A DNA stretch of 64,000 nucleotides, from contig JAFLBS010000004.1 of the NCBI GenBank assembly GCA_017303755.1, positions 1-64,000 of the forward strand. The letters are read 5' to 3'. A program made the translations under genes and the position numbers. The notes under the pieces are model-generated. The model ran no database searches. It had not been told where the DNA came from and saw only the letters and a list, made by a program, of their open reading frames with translations. The first letter of the stretch is position 1. Every line of letters begins with the position of its first letter. The DNA is from Flavobacteriales bacterium (GTDB lineage Bacteria > Bacteroidota > Bacteroidia > Flavobacteriales > Flavobacteriaceae). Below are positions 24,203-33,293 of the stretch, piece after piece.

Positions 24203-26713
24203 ATGAAATATTTTTTTCTGTTAATCACAGTAGTAGTTGGGTTTCAATCATTCAGTCAAAACATCAAACGAAAAGGTAGTTTGGGAGTTGCCTATTATCA
24301 AAAAACACCTGATTCATTAATTGCTAAACTTCAGTACGAAAAAGGAGCAGTTGTACAGTTTACCGTTCCAAACACTACTGCTGCAAGTATTGGTGTAAAA
24401 AAGGACGACATTATCGTAAAAATTAACTCCACTCCTATTGATACTCCAACACAAATAGTAACTGAAGCTAAAAAATTCCGTTCTGGTGATCCTGTTGAAA
24501 TAACCGTAATTCGAAATAAAGAAATACAAATTCTCAAAGGAATAGCAATTGAACGGCCTAAAGAAACTAGTGAAATCGCAGATGTAGTCTATGGTGAATT
24601 TCCATACAAGAATGGTTATGTTCGTACAATTTATAAATCATTAAAAGGGAAAAAACCACTTGGAACAATCTATTTCTTGCAAGGATTACCCTGTTATTCA
24701 ATGGATAATTTTCAGGCTTTAGATAAAACCAAACAAGCCATTGATGCCATGGTCGAAAGAGGTTTTGCTGTATATCGAATGGAAAAAGGCGATATGGGTG
24801 ATAATGTAAACACTCCGCCATGCGAACCAATGGGTTTTGTAGAAGAATTGGCCATGTACGATGCAGGATATAAAAATTTATTGTCATTAAAAGAAGTTAA
24901 TCCTGATGCTATTTTTCTCTTCGGACATTCGATGGGTGGAATCACAGCACCATTATTGGCCGAGAAATACCAACCCAAAGGTGTAGTAGTTTATGGAACT
25001 GGTTTCAAGCCTTGGCAAGAATATCTTTTTGATGCTTTCCTCATTCAATCGCAGTATTATGGAGAAGATTTAGGAAGGTTACGCATGGCTTTGGAAAAGT
25101 ACAAACCCTACATTTACGATTATTTTTATAACAACAAAAGCATTGAGGAAATTGCCAAAGATCCAATGGGTTTAATGGCACTTCAGCAAGTTTTGAGCTA
25201 TAATCCCGAAACCGGTTTGGTGGCTTCAGGAAGAAGTCCGTTAACCTTTAAAGAGCTCAATCAGCAACCCTTAGCAAAAGCTTGGGGCAACTATGAAAAT
25301 GATGTTTTGGCTATTTATGGCGAATGTGATATTGCAGCCAACAACGAGAAAGATCATGTAGCTTTGATTGATTACGTCAATAAAAAGAATCCCGGAAACG
25401 GAACTTTTTGGTTGGCACCTAAAACCACACACACATTTGAGGAAATTGGCACTATGGAAGAATTCATTAAGTGGCAGTCCAATCCACAGGCTTTTCAGCA
25501 ATATGCTGCTTCAAAATTCAACCCAAAAGTATTTGATTATACCTGTGATTGGATGAAAACTATAGTTGCTAAACCCAAAAAAAACAAAGTGAAACCACTT
25601 TTTACCGACGTTAGTGAACGATTACCCGATATTGGCAGTCATGGAGCAAGTATGGATGTAAAAGCAGTTGACATCAATGGTGATGGACGTTTAGATGTAA
25701 TCTTGGCTAATGAATTTCAACCTAACACCATTCTCATTAACGATGGCAAGGGTAATTTCATCAATGAATCTGAAAAAAGATTGCCACAAGTAGTACATGA
25801 TAGTGAAGATATTGCTACAGCTGATTTTAATGGAGATGGTTTAGTAGACTTAGTATTTTGCAGTGAAGATGATAAAGTACACGAATATTACCTTAACCAA
25901 GGAAAAGGTATTTTCAAAGAAGCTGCTTTTAAACTTCCAAATTGTGAGGCAAATGCGGTGATTGCGGCCGACTTCAACAACGACAAAAAAATGGATTTGC
26001 TTTTGGGAAATAATGGCCAAAGTTTCATCTTAATCAACCAAGGAAATGGCGATTTTAGGGAAGAATCCAATCGATTACCAATTATTGACAAAGTAACTCA
26101 AGATGTTGCTTTAATTGATATGGATAAAGATGGTGACATGGATTTATTTTTGGCTAATGAAGATGGGAATTTACTCTACAAAAACAATGGAAAAGGGTAT
26201 TTTACAGATTGCTCAGCAACTCATTTACCTCAACAAAATGATGACTTAGAGACACGAAAAATAGCACTAAGCGATGTAGACCGCGATGGCGATATGGATG
26301 TGTTTTTGGCCAATGTGAATTTCTTAGGAACAAAAAATCCGCAAAACAGACTGTACATCAATAATGGAAAAGGAAAATTTACTGACGAGACCAATCAACG
26401 TTTGCCTAAAGATGAAGACCATACTATTGATGCCATTTTTGAAGATGTGAATAATGATAAAATTCCTGATTTGATTTTAGGAAATGTGTTTGGAGGTCAG
26501 ATTAAAGCTTATATTAACAATGGAAAAGGAGTGTTTTCAGATGCTACAGAAATTACTTTCGGAATAAAAATCATCGATGCATTGGGTGTAATCGCAGCCG
26601 ATTTTGATGGAGATGGAAAAAACGAAATTTATTTTTGCGACCGAAATAATCCAGTAATCAATAACAAAGACTTATTAATGCATCAAACAAATAAAATTGC
26701 TGTGAAAAATTAG
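24203..26713 (+). CDS. Secreted PDZ - alpha/beta hydrolase - VCBS/FG-GAP repeat protein, 836 aa
   Basis: Signal peptide (residues 1-18). Residues 25-115 form a PDZ domain (GVKKDDIIVKINSTPIDTP). Residues 130-440 are an alpha/beta hydrolase with the nucleophile elbow GHSMGG and a late histidine (TTHTFEE). Residues 470-830 hold about seven VCBS/FG-GAP repeats with calcium-type motifs (DINGDGRLDV, DFNGDGLVDLVF, DMDKDGDMDLFL, DVDRDGDMDVFL, DFDGDGKNEIYF). The combination suggests an exported esterase or peptidase with a propeller for binding surface or matrix. No type IX C-terminal domain is visible. Confidence 0.85.
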   Translation: MKYFFLLITVVVGFQSFSQNIKRKGSLGVAYYQKTPDSLIAKLQYEKGAVVQFTVPNTTAASIGVKKDDIIVKINSTPIDTPTQIVTEAKKFRSGDPVEITVIRNKEIQILKGIAIERPKETSEIADVVYGEFPYKNGYVRTIYKSLKGKKPLGTIYFLQGLPCYSMDNFQALDKTKQAIDAMVERGFAVYRMEKGDMGDNVNTPPCEPMGFVEELAMYDAGYKNLLSLKEVNPDAIFLFGHSMGGITAPLLAEKYQPKGVVVYGTGFKPWQEYLFDAFLIQSQYYGEDLGRLRMALEKYKPYIYDYFYNNKSIEEIAKDPMGLMALQQVLSYNPETGLVASGRSPLTFKELNQQPLAKAWGNYENDVLAIYGECDIAANNEKDHVALIDYVNKKNPGNGTFWLAPKTTHTFEEIGTMEEFIKWQSNPQAFQQYAASKFNPKVFDYTCDWMKTIVAKPKKNKVKPLFTDVSERLPDIGSHGASMDVKAVDINGDGRLDVILANEFQPNTILINDGKGNFINESEKRLPQVVHDSEDIATADFNGDGLVDLVFCSEDDKVHEYYLNQGKGIFKEAAFKLPNCEANAVIAADFNNDKKMDLLLGNNGQSFILINQGNGDFREESNRLPIIDKVTQDVALIDMDKDGDMDLFLANEDGNLLYKNNGKGYFTDCSATHLPQQNDDLETRKIALSDVDRDGDMDVFLANVNFLGTKNPQNRLYINNGKGKFTDETNQRLPKDEDHTIDAIFEDVNNDKIPDLILGNVFGGQIKAYINNGKGVFSDATEITFGIKIIDALGVIAADFDGDGKNEIYFCDRNNPVINNKDLLMHQTNKIAVKN

Positions 26714-26731
26714 ATTAAGTTTGATTTGATG

Positions 26732-26768
26732 AAAAAAAAGCACCTGCTTGATTTCAGGTGCTTTTTTG
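26732..26768. terminator. Bidirectional terminator
   Basis: AAAAAAGCACCTG and CAGGTGCTTTTTT form a perfect stem with an 8-nt loop between two convergent genes; both strands have a T-run after the stem. Confidence 0.88.
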
Positions 26769-26785
26769 TTTAAAAAATAACTAAA

Positions 26786-27016
26786 TTATCTACTCAAATA
26801 CGTATAGATCTCGTCTTTAAGATGTAATAATTGTGATTTCAATTCGTGTGCATATTCGTCAATTACTACTTCTTCATCAGTGTTGATTCGGTGAATTCGG
26901 TGTTCCAACTCGTGATAATCGTCAAATAATTTTCTGAAATGATGATCATCAACTTTTAGTTGGTGTATTTTTTCCTGGTATTCAGGAAACTCGTGTAATA
27001 AATCGTGTCTTTCCAT
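26786..27016 (-). CDS. DUF465 (YdcH-like) small protein, 76 aa
   Basis: A short coiled-coil protein rich in histidine, glutamate and leucine (HQLKVDDHHFRKLFDDYHELEHRIHRIN), the pattern of DUF465/YdcH. Start at the ATG at 27016, since the frame upstream overlaps the end of the preceding gene. It is the last gene of the cco cluster on the - strand. Its role is unknown. Confidence 0.78.
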   Translation of the reverse strand: MERHDLLHEFPEYQEKIHQLKVDDHHFRKLFDDYHELEHRIHRINTDEEVVIDEYAHELKSQLLHLKDEIYTYLSR

Positions 27017-27036
27017 GACTTTTAGTTTTTTGGTTA

Positions 27037-27741
27037 TTAATTGTGGCAATTAGCATTGGCTTGAACAAATAAATCCATAGTACTAGGAGAAATATAATCG
27101 ATATTCAAACCTAATCCTCTAAGGATAAATAGTGTTCCTATGAGTATGGTTACCAATGGAATCACCTTTTGAATTTTGTTTCTGAAAGGTTGTGTTATAA
27201 AACTGGTGGCATAAACTACAGCACTCATTAGTGGAATAGTTCCTAAACCGTACAAAAGCATGTACGATATACTCAGCATTGTGTTTTGCATTGCAATAGC
27301 TCCGAATAAGGCTGCGTAGACCATTCCGCATGGCAATAAACCATTTAAAAATCCGATAGTAAATAGTGCATCTGGACTTTTGCGTTTGAACTGTTCGCCT
27401 AATTTGCTTTTAATATTAGAGATGAGTTTATGAATTGGTTTTGAGAAATTATATTGAGCAAAAACCCGATCAGGTACAAGCGCGATAATAATCATCAGAA
27501 CACCAACTACAATAGATAATCGTTGTTGAAAACCAGCTACAAACAAACCTCTTCCAAGTAGTCCAAAAATAAATCCCAACATACCATAAGCAGTAATTCT
27601 ACCCAATTGGTACGTTAGGATTTGAAGCGCTTTTTTCGTTGGATTCTTATGATCTACAGGTAACATCATCGCAATTGGTCCGCACATACCAATACAATGT
27701 AAGCTACTAATTAATCCAAAAAATAAAGCAGTAAATAACAT
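27037..27741 (-). CDS. Sulfite exporter TauE/SafE-like membrane protein of the cco cluster, 234 aa
   Basis: Six hydrophobic helices with the motif HCIGMCGPIAMMLP at the start and GLLPCGMVYAAL in the middle, typical of the UreH-like TauE/SafE domain found at the end of cytochrome cbb3 oxidase operons. In this context it is thought to help oxidase maturation, possibly in copper handling. It begins 10 bp after ccoH. Confidence 0.85.
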   Translation of the reverse strand: MLFTALFFGLISSLHCIGMCGPIAMMLPVDHKNPTKKALQILTYQLGRITAYGMLGFIFGLLGRGLFVAGFQQRLSIVVGVLMIIIALVPDRVFAQYNFSKPIHKLISNIKSKLGEQFKRKSPDALFTIGFLNGLLPCGMVYAALFGAIAMQNTMLSISYMLLYGLGTIPLMSAVVYATSFITQPFRNKIQKVIPLVTILIGTLFILRGLGLNIDYISPSTMDLFVQANANCHN

Positions 27742-27751
27742 TATGAGAGTG

Positions 27752-28198
27752 TTACAAAATGAATTTTTCTTTACTTAAATAATCGACACCGTTATAACTC
27801 CAATCTAAAGCAATGTCCCAACGACCGCCAACCAAGTTGTTTTTAGGTATGAGCAAACGAGGACCAGAAAGTGAAACTGGAGTTTCAAAATCTAGTTTTT
27901 TGTTGGACGGTCGATATAAGGACACTTTGCCTGTAACTTTAGTATAATCAATATCTTCTGGGAACTGAACTACAATTCCGTCATTTTCAACAGTAAATTT
28001 TACTGCAGTAGTCATATCATGAGCATTTTGCTCTTTCTCCATTTCCTTTTCAAATCCTTGCTCCTTTTGATAGTATTTTTCTACTACCAATTCGTTGTCG
28101 TATTTACTGTTGGATTGCACTTTGAAAACAAAGAACAATATAAAACTCATAAATAATCCAAATGCAATTACAATTCCGGTTCCCCAATTTATTTTCAT
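27752..28198 (-). CDS. ccoH: FixH/CcoH family protein, cbb3 oxidase assembly
   Basis: One N-terminal membrane helix (residues 5-27) followed by a periplasmic domain with the FixH pattern (WDIALDWSYNGVDYLSKEK at the end). CcoH helps assemble or stabilise the cbb3 oxidase complex. Start at the ATG at 28198, 13 bp after the ccoG stop; the frame upstream of it overlaps ccoG. Length is 148 aa, normal for the family. Confidence 0.85.
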   Translation of the reverse strand: MKINWGTGIVIAFGLFMSFILFFVFKVQSNSKYDNELVVEKYYQKEQGFEKEMEKEQNAHDMTTAVKFTVENDGIVVQFPEDIDYTKVTGKVSLYRPSNKKLDFETPVSLSGPRLLIPKNNLVGGRWDIALDWSYNGVDYLSKEKFIL

Positions 28199-28211
28199 GA
28201 TTTCTATTTTT

Positions 28212-29630
28212 TTAGTCGAAACTTCTTGGTCCAATAAAATTGGTCGACGTTGTTTCAATTATTTTATTTCCGTTGTAAACGGCCATTTCTAATTCGGTTT
28301 TATCTCCTGTTAAATAAGCAGGATCAATTTCGATGAATAATGTACCTTTTGCCAAACCCTGTTTTGGAACTTTAATTTTGGCGTTTCCAACCAACTTCAC
28401 TTCTCCTTTTGGAGTGATTAATTTGAAGGTAACATCCTCAAAAGTAACTTCTGTTTTATTGACAATTTTGTACGTATAAATATTACTTATCTTGTCTCCT
28501 TTGTGCTGGAATAATTGCCCTGGTAAGTGTAAAACGGTAGCTTCAACATCATTTCGTAAGAACAGCATTCCAATAAAAACACCCGTTAAAATTGCCAAAA
28601 CAGCAATATAACCTTTCATACGAGTGGTCAACTTGAACTTCTCTTTTTTAACGATTTCATCTTCACTGGCGTATCGGATTAGTCCTTTTGGCAAACCTAC
28701 TTTTTCCATGATGGTATCACACTCATCAATACAAGCAGTACAGTTGATGCATTCTAATTGAGTTCCATTTCGGATGTCAATTCCGGTAGGACAAACGTGA
28801 ACACATACTTTACAATCGATACAATCACCTTTTCCTAAAGCCGCTCTATCTTCATTTTTATTGAATTTAGCTCTTCCTGTAGTACCTTCACCACGAACGT
28901 GATCGTAGGCAACATTGATGGTTTTATTATCCAACAATACACCTTGCATTCTTCCGTACGGACAAGCGATAATACATACTTGCTCTCTGAACCAGGCATA
29001 GATAAAATAAAATACTGCTGTAAAAATCAATAATGCAATGAGCGTACTCGCGTTTTTAGTCGGTCCTTCTTTGATGAATTTAATTAATTCATCGCTACTG
29101 ATCAAATAGGCTAGAAACACATTAGCAATGATGAAAGAAATGAGAAAGAAGATGACGAACTTGATTACTTTCTTTCTGATTTTTTCGGCATCCCAATCTT
29201 GTTTTGCTAAACGCATTTGAGCTGCTCTGTCGCCTTCAATCCAAAATTCAATTCTACGGAATACCATTTCCATAAAAATAGTCTGAGGGCAAAACCAACC
29301 GCAAAATATTCTACCAAAAGCAACTGTAAAAAGTGCCAGTCCAACAACTCCAATAATCATGGAGATTACAAACAAGTGAAAATCTTGAGGCCAAAAAGGG
29401 AAACTGAAAATATTAAATTTTCGTTCCAATACATTGAACATTAAGAACTGATTGCCATTTATTTTTACGAATGGCGCGCCTAACAAGAAGATCAACAAAA
29501 AATAACTGAGTAGTTTTCTTTTATCGTAAAACCTTCCTACGGGTATTTTTGGGGTAATCCACGCTCTTTTACCTTTGCTGTCAATAGTTGCAATGGTATC
29601 TCTAAAACTATCGTCTTGAATTTTTGACAT
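28212..29630 (-). CDS. ccoG: CcoG iron-sulfur protein of the cbb3 oxidase cluster, 472 aa
   Basis: Membrane protein with five helices and polyferredoxin motifs: CGWFCPQ, CIIACPYGRMQG, and two 4Fe-4S clusters in CIDCKVCVHVCP and CINCTACIDEC. The C-terminal 110 residues form an Ig-like domain. CcoG (FixG/RdxA) is a cupric reductase that supports copper delivery to cbb3 oxidase. It follows ccoP by 55 bp. Confidence 0.93.
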   Translation of the reverse strand: MSKIQDDSFRDTIATIDSKGKRAWITPKIPVGRFYDKRKLLSYFLLIFLLGAPFVKINGNQFLMFNVLERKFNIFSFPFWPQDFHLFVISMIIGVVGLALFTVAFGRIFCGWFCPQTIFMEMVFRRIEFWIEGDRAAQMRLAKQDWDAEKIRKKVIKFVIFFLISFIIANVFLAYLISSDELIKFIKEGPTKNASTLIALLIFTAVFYFIYAWFREQVCIIACPYGRMQGVLLDNKTINVAYDHVRGEGTTGRAKFNKNEDRAALGKGDCIDCKVCVHVCPTGIDIRNGTQLECINCTACIDECDTIMEKVGLPKGLIRYASEDEIVKKEKFKLTTRMKGYIAVLAILTGVFIGMLFLRNDVEATVLHLPGQLFQHKGDKISNIYTYKIVNKTEVTFEDVTFKLITPKGEVKLVGNAKIKVPKQGLAKGTLFIEIDPAYLTGDKTELEMAVYNGNKIIETTSTNFIGPRSFD

Positions 29631-29685
29631 GGTATTTGAAATGAATCACGCGAATTGTAGCAACCCGCGTGATATTAATTTATAA

Positions 29686-30630
29686 TTATTTTGCTGCCAC
29701 TTTTGTGCTATCAGTAGCAGTTGCTTTGGCATCAGCAGGCGCAGCACCTTCTTCTACCCATAATTTTGCTTCGGGTTCAACCGCTTTAGCTCCAGCTGGT
29801 TTTGTGCCTTGTAAAGAAAGAACGTAACTCGCCACTTTTTGAATATCAGAGGGTTTGATGTTTGATTTCCAAGGCACCATTCCTTTTCCTTCACGTCCAC
29901 CTTCAGAAATGGTTTTGTACACGTTTTTGATTCCGCCACCATTAATCCAATATTCGTCGGTTAAGTTAGGTCCGATTTGTCCACCACCATCTGCTTTATG
30001 ACATGCAACACAAGCATTAGTGAAAATTTCTTTTCCTTTTGCTAAACTTTCAGCATCAGTTAATAAAGTCACTTTATCCACATTCATTTCATCTGGAGCA
30101 ATCGATTTATTTTTCTCGATTTCAATCTTTGCAGTTTCAACTTCAGCAAGATATTCTTGAGCCTGATTATAGTCACCAAACATATGGAAACGCAATAAAT
30201 AAATCACAGCGAAAATAATGGTTGCGTAGAACAAATTGACCCACCATGGCGGCAACACATTGTCTAACTCTTTAATTCCGTCGTAATCATGATCTAACAT
30301 TACATCTGCTTCTTGTTCCATTTCTTTAGAACGAGTTAGCTTTTTCATAATATTTTTCATGAAAGGACTTTCGGAAAAAGAAACGGATTGAGCTTCGGCT
30401 AATTTTTGTTTTTGTTCATCGGTCAACAAATGATACGTCACTTTGTCAACAGCACTAGTTACGATTTCGATGGCAATCAACAAGAAAAGGAACACTCCCA
30501 AAAAGAGCATAACCATAGGATACTTAATAAAAGCGGGATGATCGCCAGAATCAATAAAATACTCCAATGCTGCAAATACCATTGCAAATATCACTGGAAC
30601 TCTAACGTATGATGGAAATAATTTTTTCAT
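29686..30630 (-). CDS. ccoP: cbb3-type oxidase subunit III, mono-haem form
   Basis: Two N-terminal hydrophobic helices and a third near residue 130, then one cytochrome c domain with a single CVACH haem motif and the axial methionine region GKGMVPW. An alanine/lysine-rich tail follows. CcoP normally has two CxxCH motifs, and only one is present here. Electrons would pass from this haem to the CcoO haem and the CcoN active site. The length is 314 aa. Confidence 0.92.
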   Translation of the reverse strand: MKKLFPSYVRVPVIFAMVFAALEYFIDSGDHPAFIKYPMVMLFLGVFLFLLIAIEIVTSAVDKVTYHLLTDEQKQKLAEAQSVSFSESPFMKNIMKKLTRSKEMEQEADVMLDHDYDGIKELDNVLPPWWVNLFYATIIFAVIYLLRFHMFGDYNQAQEYLAEVETAKIEIEKNKSIAPDEMNVDKVTLLTDAESLAKGKEIFTNACVACHKADGGGQIGPNLTDEYWINGGGIKNVYKTISEGGREGKGMVPWKSNIKPSDIQKVASYVLSLQGTKPAGAKAVEPEAKLWVEEGAAPADAKATATDSTKVAAK

Positions 30631-30653
30631 TATATATCGTTTATAATTTTTAA

Positions 30654-30821
30654 TTAGTCTTTAAAAGGTAATTCACTTAGTTCTTTGATAGTCTCTTTTT
30701 TGTAGGTCATCGCCCAGATAAAAAAAGCAACAAACACGGTAAAGAAAATGGTCAGCGAAATAATCGGATAGATAGACACTCCGTCAATCGTTCCCATATT
30801 ATGTTTTATGAATTTTAACAT
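30654..30821 (-). CDS. ccoQ: Small CcoQ-like subunit, 55 aa
   Basis: Read directly from the sequence between ccoNO and ccoP: ATG at 30821, TAA at 30654-30656. One membrane helix (SLTIFFTVFVAFFIWAM, residues 22-38) with a short charged tail KKETIKELSELPFKD. Position and size are those of CcoQ/FixQ, the small subunit that stabilises cbb3 oxidase. It lies 5 bp from ccoNO. Confidence 0.85.
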   Translation of the reverse strand: MLKFIKHNMGTIDGVSIYPIISLTIFFTVFVAFFIWAMTYKKETIKELSELPFKD

Positions 30822-30826
30822 GACTC

Positions 30827-33010
30827 TTATTTTTTATCTTTAACTTTAATATCAGTACCTAAACGTTGTAGATAAGCGATAAGCGCAACGATTTCTCTAT
30901 CTTTCATAGGAACAAATTGTTCACCTTTCTTAGCAGCATTTTTCTTGCTGTCTTCATACGATTTCACAAAATCAGGATCGTTGTACAAGTTTTTCTCGAT
31001 AGCTTCTGCTTGAGTTGCAATACTTGCTTTAGCATTGGCAATGTCTTCTTTAGTATAAGGAACACCTAAAGTTACCATAGCTTCCATTTTTTTCTCAGTC
31101 ATTGAGTAATCCATCGGACTATTGTCAAACAACCATTTATATCCTGGCATGATTGAACCCGGAGAAGTACTTTGTGGATTCCACATGTGGTTGAAATGCC
31201 AGTTGTCGTTGTATTTTCCACCTTCACGGTGTAAATCTGGACCTGTACGTTTTGAACCCCACAAGAATGGATGTTGGTAAACATATTCGCCCGCTTTTGA
31301 ATATTCTCCATAACGTTCCACTTCTGAACGGAAAGGACGAATCATTTGAGAGTGACAACCTACACAACCTTCACGGATGTATAAATCTCTACCTTCTAGT
31401 TCAAGCGGAGTATAAGGCTTAACTGCTGCGATTGTTGGTATGTTAGATTTCACCATAATGGTTGGTACAATTTGGATAAGACCTCCAATTAAGATAGCTA
31501 CAGTAGTTAATAAGGTAAATTGAACTGGTCTTCTTTCCAACCAAGAGTGCCATTTTTCACCTTTAAGTCTTCCTGCTCCAATTGTTGCTAATGCTGGAGC
31601 TTCGGCTAATTCGTCTTCCACTTTTGAACCTGATGTTACCGTTTTAGCAATGTTGTAAACTAACACAATTACACCTGTAAAATAAAGAGTTCCACCGATA
31701 GCACGCATCCAATACATTGGAATAAGTTGCGTTACAGTTTCTAAGAAGTTACCGTATACTAATGTTCCTTCTGGAGTAAATTGTTTCCACATAGAAGCTT
31801 GAGTAAATCCAGCAACATACATTGGAAGAGCATATAAAATAATACCTAAAGTTCCAATCCAGAAGTGGAAATTAGCTAATTTTTCAGAGTACAATTTGGT
31901 TTTAGTCATACGTGGAATCAACCAGTAAATCATACCGAATGATAAGAATCCGTTCCATGCTAAAGCACCAACGTGAACGTGAGCAATAATCCAGTCGGTA
32001 AAGTGTGCAATTGCGTTTACGTTTTTCAATGAAAGCATCGGACCTTCAAATGTGGCCATACCGTAACCTGTAATCGCTACTACATAGAATTTCAATACTG
32101 CATCGGTACGCACTTTATCCCAAACTCCACGAAGAGTTAATAAACCATTAATCATACCACCCCAAGATGGAGCAATCAACATTACAGAGAAAACAACACC
32201 TAAATTTTGTGCCCAGTCTGGAAGAGCAGAATACAATAAGTGGTGAGGTCCAGCCCAGATGTAGATGAAAATTAACGACCAGAAGTGGATGATAGAAAGT
32301 CGATACGAATATACTGGACGATTAGCTGCTTTTGGAACAAAGTAGTACATCATACCTAAGAATGGTGTAGTTAGGAAGAATGCAACTGCATTGTGTCCGT
32401 ACCACCATTGTACTAACGCATCTTGAACTCCTGCATAAACTGAATAGGATTTTAATCCAGAAACAGGTAATTCTAAGCTATTAAAAATGTGAAGTACAGC
32501 AACGGTTACAAACGTAGCAATGTAGAACCAAATAGCTACATAAATGTGACGTTCTCTTCTTTTGATAATGGTTCCAATCATGTTGATACCAAAAACTACC
32601 CAAATTAAAGCAATGGCAATATCAATTGGCCATTCTAATTCGGCGTATTCTTTAGAAGTTGAGAAACCTAATGGTAAAGTTACTGCTGCGGCTACAATGA
32701 TTAATTGCCAACCCCAAAAATGCAGATTACTTAAAAAGTCGCTCAACATTCTTGTTTTTAACAAGCGTTGCATAGAGTAATAGACCCCAGCAAACATGGC
32801 ATTACCCACAAAGGCAAAAATAACTGCGTTAGTGTGTAACGGTCTTAATCGTCCAAAACTTAAAAATGAAATTCCGTCTGTAAGATTTGGGAAAAGGAAT
32901 AAAATAGCCAGAATCAATCCGACTAGCATTCCCACTACTCCAAAAAGGATACTCGCGTAGAGGAATTTCTTTACAATTTTGTTGTCGTAATAAAATTGTT
33001 GCATTTCCAT
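30827..33010 (-). CDS. ccoNO: Fused CcoN-CcoO subunit of cbb3-type cytochrome oxidase, 727 aa
   Basis: The first 480 residues are the haem-copper subunit I with about 12 helices and conserved histidines (RPLHTNAVIFAF, QWWYGHNAV, GPHHLLY, HVHVGALAWNG). The last 200 residues are the membrane-anchored mono-haem cytochrome c of CcoO (REGCVGCHSQMIRPF and RTGPDLHREGGKY). The fusion is the usual Bacteroidota arrangement. The enzyme reduces oxygen to water with very high affinity and pumps protons. It starts 2 bp after ccoS. Confidence 0.96.
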   Translation of the reverse strand: MEMQQFYYDNKIVKKFLYASILFGVVGMLVGLILAILFLFPNLTDGISFLSFGRLRPLHTNAVIFAFVGNAMFAGVYYSMQRLLKTRMLSDFLSNLHFWGWQLIIVAAAVTLPLGFSTSKEYAELEWPIDIAIALIWVVFGINMIGTIIKRRERHIYVAIWFYIATFVTVAVLHIFNSLELPVSGLKSYSVYAGVQDALVQWWYGHNAVAFFLTTPFLGMMYYFVPKAANRPVYSYRLSIIHFWSLIFIYIWAGPHHLLYSALPDWAQNLGVVFSVMLIAPSWGGMINGLLTLRGVWDKVRTDAVLKFYVVAITGYGMATFEGPMLSLKNVNAIAHFTDWIIAHVHVGALAWNGFLSFGMIYWLIPRMTKTKLYSEKLANFHFWIGTLGIILYALPMYVAGFTQASMWKQFTPEGTLVYGNFLETVTQLIPMYWMRAIGGTLYFTGVIVLVYNIAKTVTSGSKVEDELAEAPALATIGAGRLKGEKWHSWLERRPVQFTLLTTVAILIGGLIQIVPTIMVKSNIPTIAAVKPYTPLELEGRDLYIREGCVGCHSQMIRPFRSEVERYGEYSKAGEYVYQHPFLWGSKRTGPDLHREGGKYNDNWHFNHMWNPQSTSPGSIMPGYKWLFDNSPMDYSMTEKKMEAMVTLGVPYTKEDIANAKASIATQAEAIEKNLYNDPDFVKSYEDSKKNAAKKGEQFVPMKDREIVALIAYLQRLGTDIKVKDKK

Positions 33011-33012
33011 AA

Positions 33013-33207
33013 TTATAATTGTTTTTCTTCGGTTATATTAATTTGATTTTTGTTCGTTTCTTTGAGAAGTTCGTCGTCAAACAACATTCTGACAGACGGC
33101 GTATAATCATCATCGTATTGTCCTGATCGGACGGCACGAATAAAAGCATACAAAAACGCTACTGCTACGATTATACTAATTGAGATTAATAAATAAATGA
33201 CACTCAT
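33013..33207 (-). CDS. ccoS: CcoS, cbb3 oxidase maturation protein, 64 aa
   Basis: One membrane helix (residues 3-25) and the conserved RSGQYDD motif followed by VRMLFDDEL, typical of CcoS. It is needed for insertion of haem b and copper into CcoN. As the first gene of the ccoS-ccoNO-ccoQ-ccoP-ccoG-ccoH run, it is preceded by a -7 element and an FNR-like box. Confidence 0.92.
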   Translation of the reverse strand: MSVIYLLISISIIVAVAFLYAFIRAVRSGQYDDDYTPSVRMLFDDELLKETNKNQINITEEKQL

Positions 33208-33226
33208 ACCTTACTAATTGTGTTAA

Positions 33227-33234
33227 CAAAATTA
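33227..33234 (-). promoter_or_regulatory. -7 promoter element of the cco operon
   Basis: On the - strand this reads TAATTTTG, fitting TAnnTTTG, 20 bp before the ccoS ATG. Confidence 0.65.
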
Positions 33235-33256
33235 CTTTTACCTAGTTTCTTAAAAT

Positions 33257-33270
33257 ATGACATTTGTCAT
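33257..33270. promoter_or_regulatory. FNR-like operator upstream of ccoS
   Basis: ATGACATTTGTCAT has half-sites ATGAC and GTCAT around a 4-bp centre. Its centre is 33 bp from the centre of the -7 element, the same as at hemN. Confidence 0.75.
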
Positions 33271-33293
33271 ACTCTTAAATTTGTCTTAAATTT

